Program-made: the position numbers and the translations under genes | Assembly (NCBI GenBank): GCA_965120355.1 | Contig: CBCPMX010000039.1 | Coordinates: forward strand, 1 to 6,350 | Reading direction: 5' to 3' | Source of the DNA: CBCPMX01 sp965120355 | Lineage (GTDB): Bacteria; Bacillota; Clostridia; Oscillospirales; Oscillospiraceae | Length of the DNA stretch: 6,350 nt | Notes under the pieces: model-generated | The model's database searches: none | Seen by the model: the letters and a program-made list of their open reading frames with translations, nothing else | Told to the model about the DNA's origin: nothing | Shown here: piece by piece, positions 5,756 through 6,350 of the stretch | How the letters are laid out: the number at the start of each line of letters is the position of its first letter | How positions within the stretch are numbered: the first letter of the stretch is position 1

Positions 5756-6350
5756 TTAAACGTGCTTATTGAGGATGCAGTCCTGGCATGTGCCGTCCGC
5801 CAGCCGGATGTAGCGGACAAACAGGGAAACCTTGTTGTCCTCGTTGAGACTTTCCCAAATTTCGTTGGCCAGCGTCTCGGCATCCGGCGCGGAGATGGCC
5901 ATCTTTCGCGGCTCGCCTTCAAAGGAGGGCAGAGGATCCAGATTCTCCTGATAGGTGTGGATCAGATGGCCAATGCCGGCGATCGGGGCGTCATATTCAT
6001 AAAAATACCGATTGTTGCAGCTGGGATCGCCGTCGGCGGATTTCAGAATGGACAGGTTATAGGAGCCGTCGGGCTTGACGACGCCGGAAATTCTGGGGGT
6101 ATAGTTGGGGGGGTCCGGCTCAAAGCAGCGGGTCAGCAACGCATGGCGGTAGCAGTGACCCTCCAGCATGAAGTCCCGGATGGTATCGGTCTGATCGCCG
6201 TTGGTGACGATGGTGACGCCGTTGGGCAGGACGCGGACGGGATGATAGATAATCAGGCTGGGGTCCACCATTTTTCCGGGATCAAAGGCCTCGGTACGGA
6301 TGCCGTTGTCTTCCTCCACGGCGGTAAAGACGCGGTTGCGGCTGTTCTCG
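5756..6350 (-). CDS. IMP cyclohydrolase, PurO-like family (N-terminus outside window)
   Basis: The enzyme closes the ring of FAICAR to give IMP, the final step of de novo purine synthesis, in the cytoplasm. About 197 residues are visible. Recognisable stretches are ENSRNRVF at the window edge, GIRTEAFDP, VTNGDQTDTI, GHCYRHALLTRCFEPDPPNY, ISGVVKPDG and GIGHLIHTYQ; these fit the PurO-type IMP_cyclohyd family rather than the PurH MGS-like domain. A GTG at 6319 is not the start: the frame continues upstream through ENSRNRVFTA to the window edge, and family members are about 235-240 residues, so roughly 40 residues are missing. It is followed after 28 bp by the stand-alone AICAR formyltransferase. 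Together the pair replaces bifunctional PurH. I recalled the family from motifs and could not run a search. The main doubt is the name, since PurO was first described in archaea and bacterial copies are often annotated simply as IMP cyclohydrolase. Confidence 0.88.
   Translation of the reverse strand, partial: ENSRNRVFTAVEEDNGIRTEAFDPGKMVDPSLIIYHPVRVLPNGVTIVTNGDQTDTIRDFMLEGHCYRHALLTRCFEPDPPNYTPRISGVVKPDGSYNLSILKSADGDPSCNNRYFYEYDAPIAGIGHLIHTYQENLDPLPSFEGEPRKMAISAPDAETLANEIWESLNEDNKVSLFVRYIRLADGTCQDCILNKHV

Noticed and set aside
422..5772. Long plus-strand open frames opposite lysA, asnS, purD and the formyltransferase gene (422-1573, 1966-3000, 3061-4428, 4471-5772)
   Set aside because: All four share the exact codon boundaries of the minus-strand genes. 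In GC-rich genes the codons TTA, CTA and TCA are rare, so this antisense frame has few stops. The translations match no family I know, while the minus-strand proteins show full sets of family motifs.
5728..5922. N-terminal extension of the AICAR formyltransferase up to 5922
   Set aside because: The extra 65 residues overlap the end of the IMP cyclohydrolase gene in another frame and look like shadow sequence. The ATG at 5727 has a well-placed GGAGG and a typical domain start.
6317..6319. GTG as start codon of the IMP cyclohydrolase
   Set aside because: The frame continues upstream to the window edge with ENSRNRVF, a stretch that fits the family, so the gene is truncated by the window and not started here.

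Overview
The window looks like an ordinary metabolic stretch of a moderately GC-rich Firmicute, most likely a gut-type Clostridia/Oscillospirales genome. This is an inference from three things: the split purine-synthesis genes, the divergent LysA-like protein, and GC-rich codons with good GGAGG/GAGGT ribosome binding sites. Four complete genes and one partial gene lie on the minus strand. They therefore read from the right edge of the window towards the left. One further fragment at the left edge may be the end of a convergent plus-strand gene.

Right part (about 3124-6350) is purine biosynthesis. In transcription order it holds a PurO-type IMP cyclohydrolase whose N-terminus is cut off by the window edge, a stand-alone AICAR formyltransferase (the C-terminal half of a usual PurH), and PurD (GAR synthetase). 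The first two together replace bifunctional PurH and carry out the last two steps to IMP. PurD carries out the second step of the pathway. A 168-bp gap between the formyltransferase and purD is almost filled by a repeat structure. It is a perfect 15-bp inverted repeat about 126 bp from end to end, with a 7-bp tandem repeat (GAGATAG) at one end and a smaller imperfect hairpin inside. This is the least ordinary feature of the window.

Middle and left part (about 290-2982) holds asnS (asparaginyl-tRNA synthetase) and then, 41 bp downstream, a LysA-like PLP-dependent decarboxylase (diaminopimelate decarboxylase family) with an altered active-site motif. The 141-bp gap between purD and asnS holds two hairpins, one of them strong, but no T-box or clear terminator. 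The last 289 bases hold an open reading frame on the plus strand that enters from the window edge and stops at 200, pointing at lysA. It is only tentatively a gene.

The long plus-strand open frames opposite every minus-strand gene share the exact codon boundaries of those genes and are shadows. I see no mobile-element gene, CRISPR array, tRNA, rRNA or recognisable riboswitch, and nothing that looks like a wholly new multi-gene system.
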